Part shown: positions 26,501 to 41,500 of the stretch, piece after piece
Layout of the letters: each line of letters starts with the position of its first letter
How positions within the stretch are numbered: the stretch's first letter is position 1
Assembly (NCBI GenBank): GCA_037349315.1
Contig: JBAIAC010000007.1
Location: 806,001-870,000 of the forward strand
Reading direction: 5' to 3'
Length of the DNA: 64,000 nucleotides
From: Chelydra serpentina
Lineage: Eukaryota > Chordata > Testudines > Chelydridae
Notes under the pieces: generated by a model
Database searches by the model: none
Seen by the model: the letters and a program-made list of their open reading frames with translations, nothing else
Told to the model about the DNA's origin: nothing
Position numbers and translations under genes: made by a program

Positions 26501-29500
26501 TCATGTGAAGATGGGAAAATAAGCTTTACATTAACTAGCAGTTTAAGGGTTAATTGTTCAATATAATACGGAGAGATTTAGGTACGTATTTCCATTATTT
26601 TTAATAGGAATATGTACTCATCTCCTATTCATCACATTGGAAATATTCCTCCAAATACCCAGTTGCCAAAAAGGGCTCCATTTATTCCTATTTAGGATCT
26701 ATCTAGAGTAGATGTACTTATTTATTTTATAATGTTCAGTATAAAACAGGATATGAACACAAAATAGTCACCATGTTTATGAAAAGTTCTTAACCAGTTA
26801 TGTAGAGACTTTAGCCAAAATGAAATAATTGTTCACTCGCAGCAAACAACAAGTAAAATGCCAATGGATTGCCATTAAAATGACTCTCTATTGTTGTGTC
26901 GTATTTTCTTTGCTTTCAACTTCGAAAAGATGCAAATAAATACCAAAATAAGTTTCAAAATACCATGGTAAATGTCTTGAAGCGATCCACCTCCACAGTA
27001 TTCCATGCAGATCCACAGCTTTTCACGGCTATTTGTAAAAAGTTAAACATAACTGTTAGCAGTTGACTGCTCTATATGCAGTGGATGCAGTCAATAATTA
27101 TCATGATGTTATTATTTAACTGCTAGTTATTCGATTGTTATGTTTTCCATTTTCTTATACCCTGAGGAATTCTAAAGTGCTGATGTATCACGAAACCCAG
27201 ATATATATTTTGCATGTGTTTTAATACATACAGAGCAGTCTAGTAAATATCAATTCTCACTTAGTGAATCTGACACGTAAGGAGTTTCACACTGACAAAT
27301 TACTCTGTTGTTCAGAACTGCAATATAACTGCCATAACCACGACCTTTTCTCTAAAATAAAGTTCATGTAAAAATAACACTGAGGCATATATTCTATTAA
27401 CCGAGATAATTTTAACTGACTATGCGATCTTGTAGTTTCAATGCTCAAAAGAGTGTTCCTCACAGATTCCACACCTCTGTTTTTCAAAGAAGTGTTGGCT
27501 TAAGGATTTAGCCATAAGTCCGATTAAAGTCAATTTGAGTGGCACCTTTCACTTTGAAAATGTAACTCCCCAAGCAATTTGGAGACGAGATCTCCTAGAA
27601 CTGTGTTGCTAGGATAAGAGCCCAAATATGGAAAGTGATGATATATATTTCCACAGTGCACACTGATAAACTGCAGAACTCCAGAGAAATGGAAAATATT
27701 CTCCAACTTTTTGTACAGTATTTAACGTGTATACCTGAAAACACAGCCAGCTGGCCTCACCTCTTCTCTCTCTTCAGTATTTCACGGCTGTCACACCACA
27801 GCCATGAAATCTGATTGTTACCAACAATTAAGATTTAGAATATTTACAAATCACAGCTATACTTTTGTAACATCAATACTTTTAAATAAAATACCAAGAG
27901 GCATAATTCTTTGGGTAAGTAACTAGCCTTTTTTATTTTAAAAGTTACTAGAATTTCAAATCTCCCCACCAACTTGGTAGGAAACCAAAACATCAGGCTA
28001 TGAGGCTGGACGCATTGCAACAGTCTCCAGGGAGAAGGCTTCTGGCTAGCAGAGATGGTACAATACTAGTCATTATTTTAAAAGGCAACTAGGAATCAAG
28101 AGACCAAATGGGAGGGGGGCTGAAGCGTGAGGATAAAGGTGGTACTCCCCGGAGAGGAAGAGTTGTAGAAATGCACACAATTAAACAGGACTTACTTGAG
28201 ATAGCTCCCAAAGTAGGCTACAATGTTGCAGTGTTTACATTCTTTAACCATATAGATTTCTTGCTGTATCAATGAAAAATCATCTCCTGAAAAACAAGAG
28301 ATGGCATGGTCACGCCAACAACATACAACAAAACGCAGACCTATATGTAAATGAGGGAAGTGGCACATAGTGACCAAGAGCTTGAAAAGGTCTGAAAATA
28401 TGCACATTATTATGAAACCCCAAGCCACTGTATTTTGACAGCTGCTGACCCTTTTTGAGAGTTTCCAACACATCATCCTATTCAATATCAGTGATCCATA
28501 TATGTCCTTCTTTTCACTTTCCAATCTTTTTTACATGCTTTGCATGACACCAAAATGCTTCTTGAAGACCAGTGGAGAAGAGCTGGCCTGGCGTCTAGAG
28601 GTAGCCTGCAATATGATCAGTTAAGACACTAGATCAGTTAACTCACCAGCCAGCAAGCACTGGGAGTGCTCTGGAAAGACAGTACTCAGAGGGATGGGAA
28701 CATCATACAATGCTTTTCAGCAGCTCCTCTGGCTACTTTAGGAAGGGAACTAACTGGTTCTGTAGGGGGTTGTTCTAACTCTTCATTTGCAGGGATGGGG
28801 AAGGGAGGGTGTATAGCACCAGTGATTCAAGAGCCCCAAAGGTGGAAGGAAATGGTTCCCCACCCCCGAAAGCAGACACCACAAAAACTATTTTTTTAAA
28901 TATTCCATTTCCAGTTAATTCTGGGGGGACAGAGTATCGCCAGCACAGCACTCTCAGTCACTGATGACCAAGAGAGGAGGCCAGAGTCAGAGTCCCAAAC
29001 TCCGATCTCTTTGCTACAGATGCATTTTAAAATGATGGATCACAGTGGTTATGTAAGTAAAATTATGCATCCTAAGCAATGTCTGTCTTGAACGCATTGT
29101 AATTAAAAACACTTAATAAGGCTGTTCTCTGCCCTTGATATTTCCACCATTTAAATATAAAGGGATGCTAAAGGAAATTGGTCCCATAATTTTAATTTTA
29201 TAAAACGTTTTTTTTAATTAAAAAACAACAACCAGGAAACAATAGAACTCTTTGCTTAATACTAGGTCATTCCGGTGAACAATCATTTTAAAACAAACAT
29301 TCCCCTGCAGAATTTAGAACACAGAAGTTGCAGCAGTAACGCTCAGATCCTCAATCAATGGGAGTTAAACACTTCAATCCCTTTGAAGGCTTGGGCCCAA
29401 GAACCTGAAACTGAGTGTAAACAAACATTAGACAGGTTGGTTTGATTTTCAGCGTCCAAGCTCAGAAACTTACAAACTAAATTAGAAGCAAGAATCTTAA

Positions 29501-32500
29501 AAATCCAAGGTGTTGTTAGCAAGATTGGGGTGCGGAGTGAAGAAGCAGCTAATTTACAGCATATGATTTCACAACACCTCTTTAAAATAAGGCAGAAATA
29601 CTGCTCTACATCATGGATTCACTTCAGATGTTCTTTTTAGATAAGAGGCATGAAGACGAGACATTCACAACTTCAATTCTTCCCTATGTGAGAAGTTACA
29701 GTAATAAATCTTCACAGGTTTAGATCATTGATGCCAACTTTCACTCTAAAGAAATTATAACCCTCTGCAAACAGGTTCAAAATGGAAAAGCTCAGTGAAA
29801 CAGGAGACAGGTCACAGGCATGTAATTACATTTAAGAAAATATTGTTTCTAAATGAGTATTAATAGTGTTCTCCAGGTATATTATGTAAACTTTTTGTAC
29901 CTTACAGCAATCTAAAATGTTGACACTAGAAATTAATAATATCGATTTGTCTCCTCTCCCTTCCCCCAAACAAAACAAGCCCTATAGTCCATCTCTAGGT
30001 TGCTCTGCTCAAAGATTTTATTCAACAATAGCATATCATGATATCTGCAGGAAGGACCTGGCCCAGTCAATGAGAATCTTTCCATTTACTTCAATAGGGG
30101 TTCGATCAGACCCTAAATGATGGGGCACCAACATTACTATGGTCACTTTCTTGCAACGGAAACCAGGAAAAGCGGGCACAAAGGGGCTGGTGATGGTGCT
30201 TAAGGAAGAGTGGGATTGGAGGCCTAATTTTGGAATGTACATTTTAAATGCATGTTCTGCAGCCACATGCTTCTTTGGCGACAGATGCTCATTGAAATTC
30301 CAAGACAAAACTACAAGAAGATGGAGTCAGGGCTGAGAGCACATATCCATAACAAGGGTAAAAAGCATTACAGGTATGCAGCAGTTATCCCATAGCCTAG
30401 CATTACAAACCCAGAAAATGAAGAGTTAAAGTTAGACTTAAAAGAACTGCATAGTTGGCTACCCAAACAACCTTAACTCTGCCCTGCTGCGACATCATGT
30501 AACAACAATGATGATGAAGGTATCTGTACCGAGTTTAGATAAAGCCAATTTTTTTTTTTTTTAAATCAGGATATTTTTTCTTTGCTCTTCCATGGTGCCA
30601 CTACATGCAAAGCTAAGACTACAGCAAAGAGCAACAGCAAAAATACCAACCCTGAAAAGGAAGGTTCTTTGGGGGATTTTAAGACACCACCAGGGGGGTA
30701 TTTTCTAACAACTGAGACAAGACACAGGTATCCTCTGAAGAATGCAAGCAAATAAGAAACCTTCAACTACAACTGGCCAGTTCAAATAAAAGATATCCCA
30801 AAAGAACAGCTCTAGGAGACTAAAGTGTTTGGACTCCCCTCTCATCTATCCTATATGCTGAGCCTATGCAGTAATACCTAGCAAATGTACTGAGTGAGGC
30901 CCGCATGGCTATTGACCAAATGAGCATCGATATGGACAGTCAGGTAGTTGCAATCTGAAATGTAGCCAGACAGCTATTTAGACATAGTCCTACTGTTAAC
31001 AGCATTGCTCAAGGAAGCGGTGTGAGGTGAAACAAGAAGTGGAGAAGGCTGTCTAAGAGCCTTAGTCTGCTTCAAGTAAAACCACAAGGACTTTTGAATG
31101 TTGAGTATATGGAGAAAGGCCTCACTGGGGTGGACAAGCAGGCATGGAAAAAACATTAGCAGCGCAATGGGCTCCTGGAAAGGTGGAACTCAAAACATCA
31201 CATTAGGGGAGACCCTTTGAGGTGCCTGAAGCCGAGCACCTGGGACAGCCATTCTTTTTTGTTTATACATTGCAAGCTCAATAAAAATAATAAAGCAGTT
31301 TCTATAAACCAGATGATCAAGTTCTGCACACATTTTGTACTGTACAGGGGCGTTACCCTATGATCATACTGAATTCTGGCATGAACTCATGAACCTGCCT
31401 AAAACTATTACTGTGAACACAGGAGTTTTGGGTTTGAGTCAGGTGGATTAATTCACTCCAGTTTCTCTGACAAATTTCCTACAAGAAACTGTTAAAACAC
31501 TTATGTGTACCAGACTAGAGCATTTCAAAATTAATGTCATTTTTACAGAAGTTCAACATCAAATCCAAAAGAGTATGTCTGAAGGAAGAAATCAGCACCA
31601 GGAAGCCATTAACTTTCGCTAGATAACAATGTTTGCAGTGTTGGTGTAGCCCTGTTGGTTCCAAGATATGACCTCAGCACTTTGTGTCTCTCATATCTTT
31701 TACAGGACCAACTTTTGTTGGTGAAAGAGACAAGCTTTCGCACTCCACAGAACTTTTCTTCAGACTGTGGAGCTCGAAAGTTTCTGTCACTGACAGAAGT
31801 TGGTCTAATACAGGCTTGCACAACATGCGGCCCGGGGGCCGCATGTGGCCCGGGTAGGCTCACTGTGTGGGCCTCTGGCGGGGGTGAGTAGGTGGGCTCA
31901 CTGTGCGGCCCAAAATCTGGGACTGTGTCCGTTGGTCCTTTTTGCTGCTTGTCTCTGGGCTGGGGGGTTGTCCCAATGCTGCAGAGAGGGTGTTCCCAAA
32001 GGAAGGTGCTTGTTTCTAACCCCCGAGGCCATCAGTATGTCTGCTCTTCTCTAGTCAGCCCACTTGACAAGTTTGATTGGCCTTGGTCTGGTTCCCATCC
32101 CCTCTCCAAGGGTTGCAGCTGTCTGGAGGTGCCTGCCTTCCACGCCTTCCTCATTCACACCTCATTCATTCAACACAGCAATTGAATACTAAGTGGGGGG
32201 AAGATCTTATTCTACTTCTAGCAAAAAGACATTTTTCTTTTACCTTAATTATACTACCTTAAGGGCCCGCTATAACATATTACCACGGTTCAATACAAAA
32301 TCATATAAAAGTTATACAAAAATGCATAATGCAGAGATTTATCTACAACTGCATTGACTGACTGTTGTGTGCAGTAATATAGTGACCCCTGGGTGGGTGA
32401 AGAGGGGTGTGATGGTGGGGCCGAGCGGGGAGTGGGCGGGTCCTATTTTACTGCTGTGATCTGGTCACCCTATGCGCGCTGTTTCATTCCCCCTCTACAG

Positions 32501-35500
32501 GCTTCCACACCCCAGCACTAGGGAAGGAGGGGTTGTTTCTGTGGGGTGGGCGGCGTTGGGGGGGGGGTGTTTCCGCGGGGCCAGGGGGTTTCGGCCCTCA
32601 GCTGTTTTCTTTGGAGTAATATGGCCCTCGTCACTTTACGAGTTGTGCGGGCCTGGTCTAATAAAAGATATTACCTCACCCACAGTGTCTCTATAGATAA
32701 CAATATCAGTTCTCCAACTGTTTGCATCACATCAAATGATGCCAAAACCCTTGTTAACAAAAATGTCCTCACTTCAGAGGTCATCCCTAAGTATTGTCTA
32801 TTCATGAACAGAGACTTGACTATACATGGGACTTTTATTTCAAAGAGACGATCAAACAAGGTCCCAGCCCTAAACACCTTACAATCATAGGTAGCAGCCT
32901 GAGTTGCCCTTGCAGAGACCTTGCCTAGCAAAAGAGGGTGTCAGAAGGGATCCAAAGGAGGAGGTGCTTGCTGGATGTTGAGAGAGGTTGTCCTGAGTGT
33001 AGTGGACAATGAGAAAGGAAGTGTGAAGAATGGAGCAGTAGAGAAAGAAACTTGACTGGAGTACATGGAGGATAAAGAGAGGTCAGATATGTAGATAAGA
33101 GAGGAGTTATCTAGAACTTTAAATGGAGGAGGTGGAATTTCAGAAGAATAAGGGAATTAGTGCAGAAGTCTAAGGGAGGAAAGCGGAAAAGCTGCTAGAA
33201 GAGTGGAAGAGCAAGAGGCTCTAGGTGGCAGTATCTTGGAAAGACTACGAAGAGGAAAAGATGGGGAGGCCAAAATGGACTATTCCTTAAGCTTGTACTG
33301 GAATGAAGTGAAGAAAATTAGCAATACGGCCTGACAATAATACTTGCTCTCAACATTTCATTTGGAGGAAGACAGCAAGAGAAAATAAGAACCTGATTTT
33401 AAGCAAAGTAGCTGATGACAATATATCCTTGCAAAACAATTTACTTCTGGTGTAGTCATCAGAGACCACTTCGTTCTAAACAACATGTTATCGGAAAAAC
33501 GTACTTTTGTCTGCTCATGTGTTTGCAATTATAGGTTATGCAGCATGCTGAGCAAAAAGCCAGTTTGGGGAGTTGCTGTAAATCATACAAGCAGCACGGT
33601 GACTCACTGCAGCTTGCTAACATTATGTAATTGTATCTGTACAGTTAAACATACAGCATACAGAAGGGAGGCAGTCACAACATAAAGTCCTTTCCCCCGA
33701 TCAAAATTGGTGGTTGAACCTGCTCCATTTGGCTCAACAATCGGCTCTTTCCCTGCCAACTGTGCTACAGACTAGACTATTTAAATCTGGGACCATACCA
33801 CCTTGTGCTGCGATCCCATCCAGAACTCAAAGCTAAGCAAGCTAGGGCCTGGTCATTTAAGTCACATCCATGTTTGGATGAGAGATCTCCAAGAATCACT
33901 AAGGCCCATCTACACTAGAGAACGGTTCCAGTTGCAATTAAAGTTTTAGAATGAGCCCAACTAGCCAGTATTAGTTCTCACCAACCATCCTAGATCTGGT
34001 GTTGGTCCATCCTGGATCCACATACACAGAGCGCGCACCTCTTTGGATCAGGGGCATAATGTCTATGGTTTACAGGGTAAATTCGCTCTCGATCACATTT
34101 TTATTTGTTCCACTGCCCTGCTATGAATGGTACCATCCTGTGTAAGGAGCCACACATGCACCCCGAGAAGCCAGGGATACACCTAGACCCTTGTAGCCCC
34201 TCCTGGATTGACTCTGGGTCACTTTGTTTATTTTTCAGAGATTCCCCCTGGGACAAATAGATAGTTATTGTTTTAATAAAATGGTATTTGCACGATCTCA
34301 GTGCTGCATCATGGGATTAGCGGTGTGTGTGGAAAAAGAGAGACAGTGAGATGAACAGAGCTGAGAAGAGCCTGCATGCAATTGAGAGGAAAGGGGTTTC
34401 ACTGGGTTGCCAAAGACATCACTCCAGAGTGGGGCAGGAACACTGGGAGACCAAAATGCACCCTGCCAGCTAGTTTGCCAGCACTCCTGATCTATGCTAG
34501 CACTGTAAATTGTAAGCTACACGCGTTAGGAACCCATATTAGACTTGCTGGCAGAGGGGTAACAAATGATACAAAGCATGCCTTCAGATCAGAAGCAGCT
34601 ACACACAAACATGCTGCATAACACCCATGAGGCAAATAATGTTACCGTATCTATTTTGCCACAAGACGTCACCGTAGACAGGGCTCCAAAGGCGCTGGAA
34701 GATGTGGCATTTACAGAACCATAGTGCCAGCATCACACTAAAGGCAGTGAAATGCAAGTGGGCAGTTTGCACCATTGGCAGCCATTACAGATATCTCGTG
34801 TGTTTTATCAGCGAGGGGTCCCCGGGATAAATTCCAGTTCAGGAAACGACTGACGACTTGAACTGGGCCATTTTTCAAGTGTTTGTATTTGAACAATTAG
34901 AGCTCCCAGAAAAAGCAAGAAAAGTGTCTTGGGATCAGTTTTATAACAATTCCTCTCAGTGTGCGAACTCCACAGTAAAGCTACCCAAGGTGCAGTATCC
35001 AGACCTCACTAAACCCCTAGAGAAATGTACAGCGATCTCCCCATCCCGTTCAATAGTAGGGGTGGGGGGAAATCATTCCAAACCCAACGTGTGAATCCGA
35101 TCAGGGGTCCGATCTATGCTGATGATTGATGTAGGTTTCACAATGTGCAGATTTTTATTTTAAAATGGAATGTAGTGCTTTGATCTCCCCTTCCAGAGAT
35201 ACGTGCCGGTATCTGACTTCCGATTGGTAACCACGTTGCTTGTCATCTAAGCCAACATAAAATCTATTCAGAACCGATCATTACAGCAGCTTTAACTTTT
35301 GCTGTGTAGCTCGAAAGCTTGTCTCTTCCACCATCAGAAGTTGGTCCAATAAAAGATATCACCTCACACTCATCTTGTCTCTCGAATATCCTGGGGCCGA
35401 CACAGCCATAACACCGCATATATCACCCCCTTGGACAGGTCTAGCTTTCCAGAACCTCCGTGCTGTGCCCAAGGTTCCCTTCATGGGCCCTCTAATGTCT

Positions 35501-38500
35501 AGGAGATTTGCAGGATCACCTTGTGCCTCTCACTCCTATGTAAGGCAGCTGGACTCTGGTCCTGGCTAGAGGATGGGTGGAGCAGAACGAGACTCTTCCC
35601 AAGGGATAAAGTCAAGATGTGGTTGTTGTTGATAGGGGAGGAGGTTGTCTTTGACCTGATGGCCTCCATCTTAGAGTTCCTTCAGAGAGGTCAGACACAT
35701 GATCCCTCGGAGATGTGCTGATCCCTGTCAACCCTTCCCCTGGGCTGTTAGTCAGCTAGGGAGAAGCCTGCCACCCCCACTCAGTGGGATTACTGGAAGG
35801 AACTGCATGAGGCAGGCAGTTTGAGTGGATTCAGGGACTTTGCCCAGGGAAGCATCAGTGAGTAGGAGGCTCTGGGAGTGTAACCCAGCCGCCCCAGGGG
35901 AGCTCTCTCCTCCTGGGGATGTGCAGCTGCTGGGCGCTGGTGGGCCACAGAGCTCAGCTCTGGACTCCATGTCACAAATATTGCTGGGGCTAGCGTCAAT
36001 TAGTCTCACCTCAAACCACTGGATCCCATTACTTCCCTCCCTCCTCCACATGCATTCAGGCCCCTGAACCTTGCACATCCATGGAACAGCGGACACTTCC
36101 CCCCAGTCTGCCTTCTTCCCAAGTCTCATGCTCTTATCTCACTGTTGCTTTCCATTCTGTTTTCTGAACTCTCATATCCCAAACTTTCCTCCCAGTTTCA
36201 TCTTGTCCTCAACCACTTCCCACACTGGCTGCCTTATTGATTTAATTAATTCTGTACCAGTCTGTGATGGGGTGTGTTCGGCCTACAATCCCCCCCGCTC
36301 CAAGAAGCGGCAAGCTGAGAGGAAAAGAGCAGCAAAGGTGGGTTCTCCAATCTTACCTAAAGAAGACTCTCCAGAGCACCCATTTTGGAAACCATAGACC
36401 CAATCCTCCAAGGGCTAGAGAGGCTAGCAACAGCCAATCAGGCCCTGACGTTCCAGATAAAAGAAGCTGCCTGGCCTTAGGAGGTCAGTTCCCACCTGGG
36501 ACGAGAGGGATGAGGAAGGACACTCCTCTCTGGGCAAGGGGACCTGAGGGACAGCCAGAGTTTGTTTTCTGGCTGCATTTTGAATAGCTGGGTTTGCAGG
36601 GAGAGAACCTAAGAATCTTAGCACTGAAATAACGGTGAACCTACAGGGTCCAGGTAGGAAGCGGCTCAGGGAAGAAGCAGCAGTGAATTGACTCAAGCAC
36701 TACATGGCTGCTGTTTATAGGGTCCTTGGGTTGGAGCCGATATTAGTGGTGGGCCTGGATCCCCTCCTGGCCACACATGAAGTGGCATAAACCCCAAGAA
36801 GGGGATGGAGCTTATCTGGGAGCCTGAACAAAGGACTGAGCAAATAGACTATTGACTGACTCTAACACCCTGCAAGAGTGTCATTCGGACTTTGAGACTC
36901 GGCTGGAGGGCCATGCCACTCAGGACCCACTATGGTCAGCCAGCAGCTTGCAGAAGGCATCTGGGCGAGAGGAGGACTGCAATATCACTCCCAGCCACAA
37001 TGAGGCACTCGAGAGGTGAGTGCCCTTTCACACAGTCAGTAAAAGGTTAAGCTGAGAATGGAAAACATATAACTTCCTAGACACATAGCTATCTGACATA
37101 AGAATAGTTCATTGTGAGAACGCTGTAGAAAGATGCATAATACGTAATAATCAAACTAATAAAATGACACCAGATAACAAGAAATACATTTCAGAGCACT
37201 TGTATTTTTATTGCATTAATTTAAATAAAAGTGCATTGCTGTATGCCTTCTGCATCATAAACAGCAATTTAAAACATTATGTTGCTTCTGTTTTGCCTTC
37301 TGTATATCCTGAAGACAGGCTTGTTGGTTCAAAAGTTGTTTGAATTTGGTGCTCCTGAAACTGAAGGTTACTGTCATAGAGATTAAGGCCAGAAGGGAGC
37401 ACTAGATTACCTTGCCTGACCTCCTGTATATCACAGGCTACCAACCCCACCCAGCGCCCCAAACTAACCCAACAACATAAATGAGACTAAAGTATTACAG
37501 TCCACAGGAGACTAGGCCACGATGTGCCAGAGGCAGAGACTAGGAGGGACCGAGGGGCATCAGTGCTTGAGGCCCCCACAATGGCAGGGAAATGGTTATG
37601 CCCAGATAATCCTGGCAAGTGACCCACACCCACCTCCTGCAGGGAAGGTGGAAAAACGGACAAGACCACTGCCAGTCTGACCGGGGGGGGGGGGGGGGAT
37701 TCCTTCCTGACCCCGTATATCGCGATCAATTAGACCCCTGCCTATGCAAGGAAGAATGAGCCAGCCAAGCCCTTGAGAGAGAGAATGCTGAGCCAGTTCA
37801 GAGCCCTGGCTCACCCCGGCAATGAACTACCTCCAACCATATCAATCAACTTGCTTACACTACACCTTACTCTAACGTGCAGTCTCGCTCAAACAATTAA
37901 ACCTGCCCTGTAACCCCTCATTCAAGTTCTGGGTATGTCGTAATACTCCTCCAATCTTGGGGGCTGCTAGGGCCAGTTCAGCCACTTGTTAAGTTAAAGC
38001 AGTCTCAGGGTTGCTCCTACTTACACCAGCTGGTAATGGCCCCCTGAGGGCCGCTACACAGCCAGAGACTGCCAGAGTATATAATGGTCGTTCCAACAAT
38101 ATCTCCCCACCCTCTTTCAATCCCCAACATATTCCTTATTAAGGCAGCTTTCCAGCGCCTACGTACTGCAGAATGGTCCAAAGAGGCCAGAACAGTGGTT
38201 GAGGATCTGGCTGTAATAGTTCAACAGATGTGATCAAATATTAAAACGCAAGTGACTTCAGAACGTGAATCACGAAGTGCAGAAACTAACATTGCGAACA
38301 AAACACCCTGTTCTGAATTTATGAAAACCAAACACCACACACGTGGACAGTTATTTGCTATGGCATTAAAATCTCCGAACTTCCAACTTCAGTCAACATA
38401 GTACAAGATACATCAACAGTCCAACTTCAAATACAATAACTTGCTTCTTTTGCCCCAAACAGAATGTTTCTACAAGAAAAATAAAGACATCAGACCAATT

Positions 38501-41500
38501 CGCCCTAAACCAAATGAAAACTAGCAACTAGATATGACAGTAAATTTGTAAAGGGGTTTATTTAGAGCATTGCAAACATAAGTCAAATATTCCCAGTGTT
38601 TTTATTTAATGGTACAGCAGTATTTGCAATGTAGATTCCCATTCATTTCAATAGTAATTTTTAGTTTATTTTCCTAAAGAGAAGGCTCTGCAGAGAAGAA
38701 TCATACTGACAAATAATTGTCCTTCTGCATCTACTATTCCATCAGTTCATCTGCTAAATTCATACAAGGAAGTGGCTTTTGTGTTTCACATAATTTTGGC
38801 TTCTGCGCAGGTCTCTTGAAAATACTGAGTACAGTTAGAATTAGTTTCTGAAATCGTGCTGGCTCTCAAGTTATGTGAAGCATTTGAACTCCGTGAATGT
38901 TGGGAAATGTCACTCGCACGCCAGAATATTATTGGCTAAACACTCTCCAAAGTCTGTGCCAAAAGAAGTGAAAAACACTGTCTAGTCCGATTTTATTAGT
39001 ACTGTCTAAGTAACAGGGGTAGCTGATCTAGCACATTGCACAGAAGTTCAAACAAATTCAGGACTGCAGCCCTCTAAAGGGGGGGGGGGAAGAAGAGTTA
39101 GTTTCCTTTGTTTAGAGGAAGGGGACAAGCAGGTGGGAGAAAAGATTTCACAATTTTGCAACCTTGGTTTTACTTCCATGTTTCTTTTGCCTACTAATCC
39201 AGTTACCACCATTAGATTGGTAATGGGAACAAAACACAAACCATTCCCATCCTAAAATTAAGCAGTTTCTTTCTCTCGGTTGTCTTCTCCATGGGTCCCA
39301 CACAACAGTGAGAATTTCTCAGCTACCACCTGATTTGAGGCAGCCTCTTTTCACTTCTGATTCAGTGCACATGGCTGGAAGTTAAAGCTAGACAAATTCA
39401 GACTGGAAATAAGGCATGCATTTAACTGTGAGAGTAATTAACTATTGGAACAATTGACCGAGGGTCGTAGTGGATTCTCCATTGCTAACAATTTTTCAAT
39501 CAACATTGGATGTTTTTCTAACTTGGGAAGTTCTCTCTGTTCTGTGTGATACAGGAGGTCAGATTAGATGATCACAGTGGTCCCTTGTAGCCTTGGATTC
39601 TATGAATATATGAATTACTTGCCCCATCATTCTGTTTTCCTCAGTTGCTTCTTTCCTCTCCTCTGAGGTCCCCACTATGGAGACCATCCCTCTCAGTTGA
39701 AAAGGACTGTACAGAACTCAAAGTTAGCCAAGCTCCTTCATTTCTCTAGTGACAGCAACATTCAGAATTTTTAACAGCATATTATCCATCTCATCTCTAG
39801 TTGTGTCTTCTGGTCTAAATGCAAAGACTTTGCCCCCTACCTCAACCATCAAATGTTCCATTCTGCCTGCTTAGATACTCAAATGTCTTCAACGCTGTAC
39901 TGAAGATAGCATATTTGCTACACTCTGGGTTTGGGTTAAAAGGAGTTGTATTCTCTGCAAGAGCTCCAAGATTAATTGGAAGAGTTTCTCGCATTGACCT
40001 GATGCCAGGGCTGACAGTACTACAGCCTGACTACTGTTTAATCTGAAACACCCCAATATACTGGACAACATCCATTCAAAACTTTCAGAATAAGTAAAAA
40101 CTTTATATAAATCCAAAATCTCCCCCAGAGCCAATGCTGAGATTTTTTATAAGAGGAGAGTGATATGTTGAGACAGCCACGTCTACCTGCAAGGATGTGA
40201 GCTGCTGCATTCTAACTAGACTGCATCATTGAGGCCATGTGAGCAAACACTCCAGAGAATAAAGAAATACTGTAATCCAGCCTTTAAAATAATACCCCCA
40301 CAAGGTCTTCACCAGCAGTCTGTGCAACCACCTCCTTAGAAGGAACTCATGCTAGTAATGGTTTGCAATTATCTAAAAAACTTGAAAAGAAGTCACTTGC
40401 CTGAGTTAGAAGTCAGGTTAGCAGTACAGTGAAATTTACAAAGCCATAAGCACCATTGCTAATTACAGTAGTGTTCTAAGCAGCAGTGAAATGGGTCACA
40501 TGGTTGTATGTTTCACTAGGCTACTCCAAGTGAAGAGCACAGGCAGGGACAATCCCTAGCTTCTGAAGGTTCTTTCCCTCCCCTCACCTCCCTCTAACAG
40601 CAGAGGAATAAATCCCTGCCTCTGCTCACAGCTTTCCAAGCAGCACATAAAAACATACAAGCACCTGGTCTATTTCATCAGGATCAGGAGCAGAAACCTA
40701 AGGGGTCGAGGGGGCCAGTTTTACTGCATTCATAGTAGGCTGAATCCACCCCACTCTTCTCCGTAAAAAACACTGCCCTGCCCTTGGGCCACACACTTGG
40801 CCTTTGACTCTTCCACTACAGGCTGGCAGTACCTGTTGGGGCTCATCTGCCAACCCACAGGCCTTGTGTTTGCCTGCAGAACCTGTTCTCTGCAGTAAGT
40901 GCGGACACCCCCAGCTGAGGTTACGATTTAGGGCACATCAGCTGAGGGTGTGGGAAGGAAGATTTAGTGCCTCTCGATGTCTTATCTAAAAGAAAACCCG
41001 GGTGGATAAAGCTGACCAGAATCTCTGTATAAACGAATGTTGACTCTGTTTTCCTCTCCTTTAACATCACGTAATTAGAAAGAGCCCTAGCTGCATTTTA
41101 TATGTGTAAACAAGAACTTCCTATTTTGCCAATGAACAATGCTGGTAGCAGCACATAACTAGAGGCCCCAACTGAGATCAAGCCTCCATTGTGCTGGGCA
41201 CTGTATAGACACAAAGTATGAGACCGTCCCTATGCCAAAGAGTTTACAGTCTGAACAGAGAAATCAGAAAGAGTTGAGAGGACAGGAGGCGCAGAAAGGT
41301 GAAGTGACTTGTCCAAGGTGACACAGCAAGACAAACAAAACTGGGGAAAGAACCCAGGTCTTCTAGGTCCCAGTTCTCTACCTCTCCAATATTGATGCAG
41401 GTAATTAGCTCTAGATTGGGATAAATGGGCTCCGAGAGTGAGACTACTAGAATTAAGGTGTTTATGTAACATGATGCGGGGGCTGAGTCAGAGCCACAAC

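Noticed and set aside
33790..33905. Functional 5S rRNA gene
   Set aside because: Too many substitutions and an insertion in the promoter region, and no T-run terminator in the right place.
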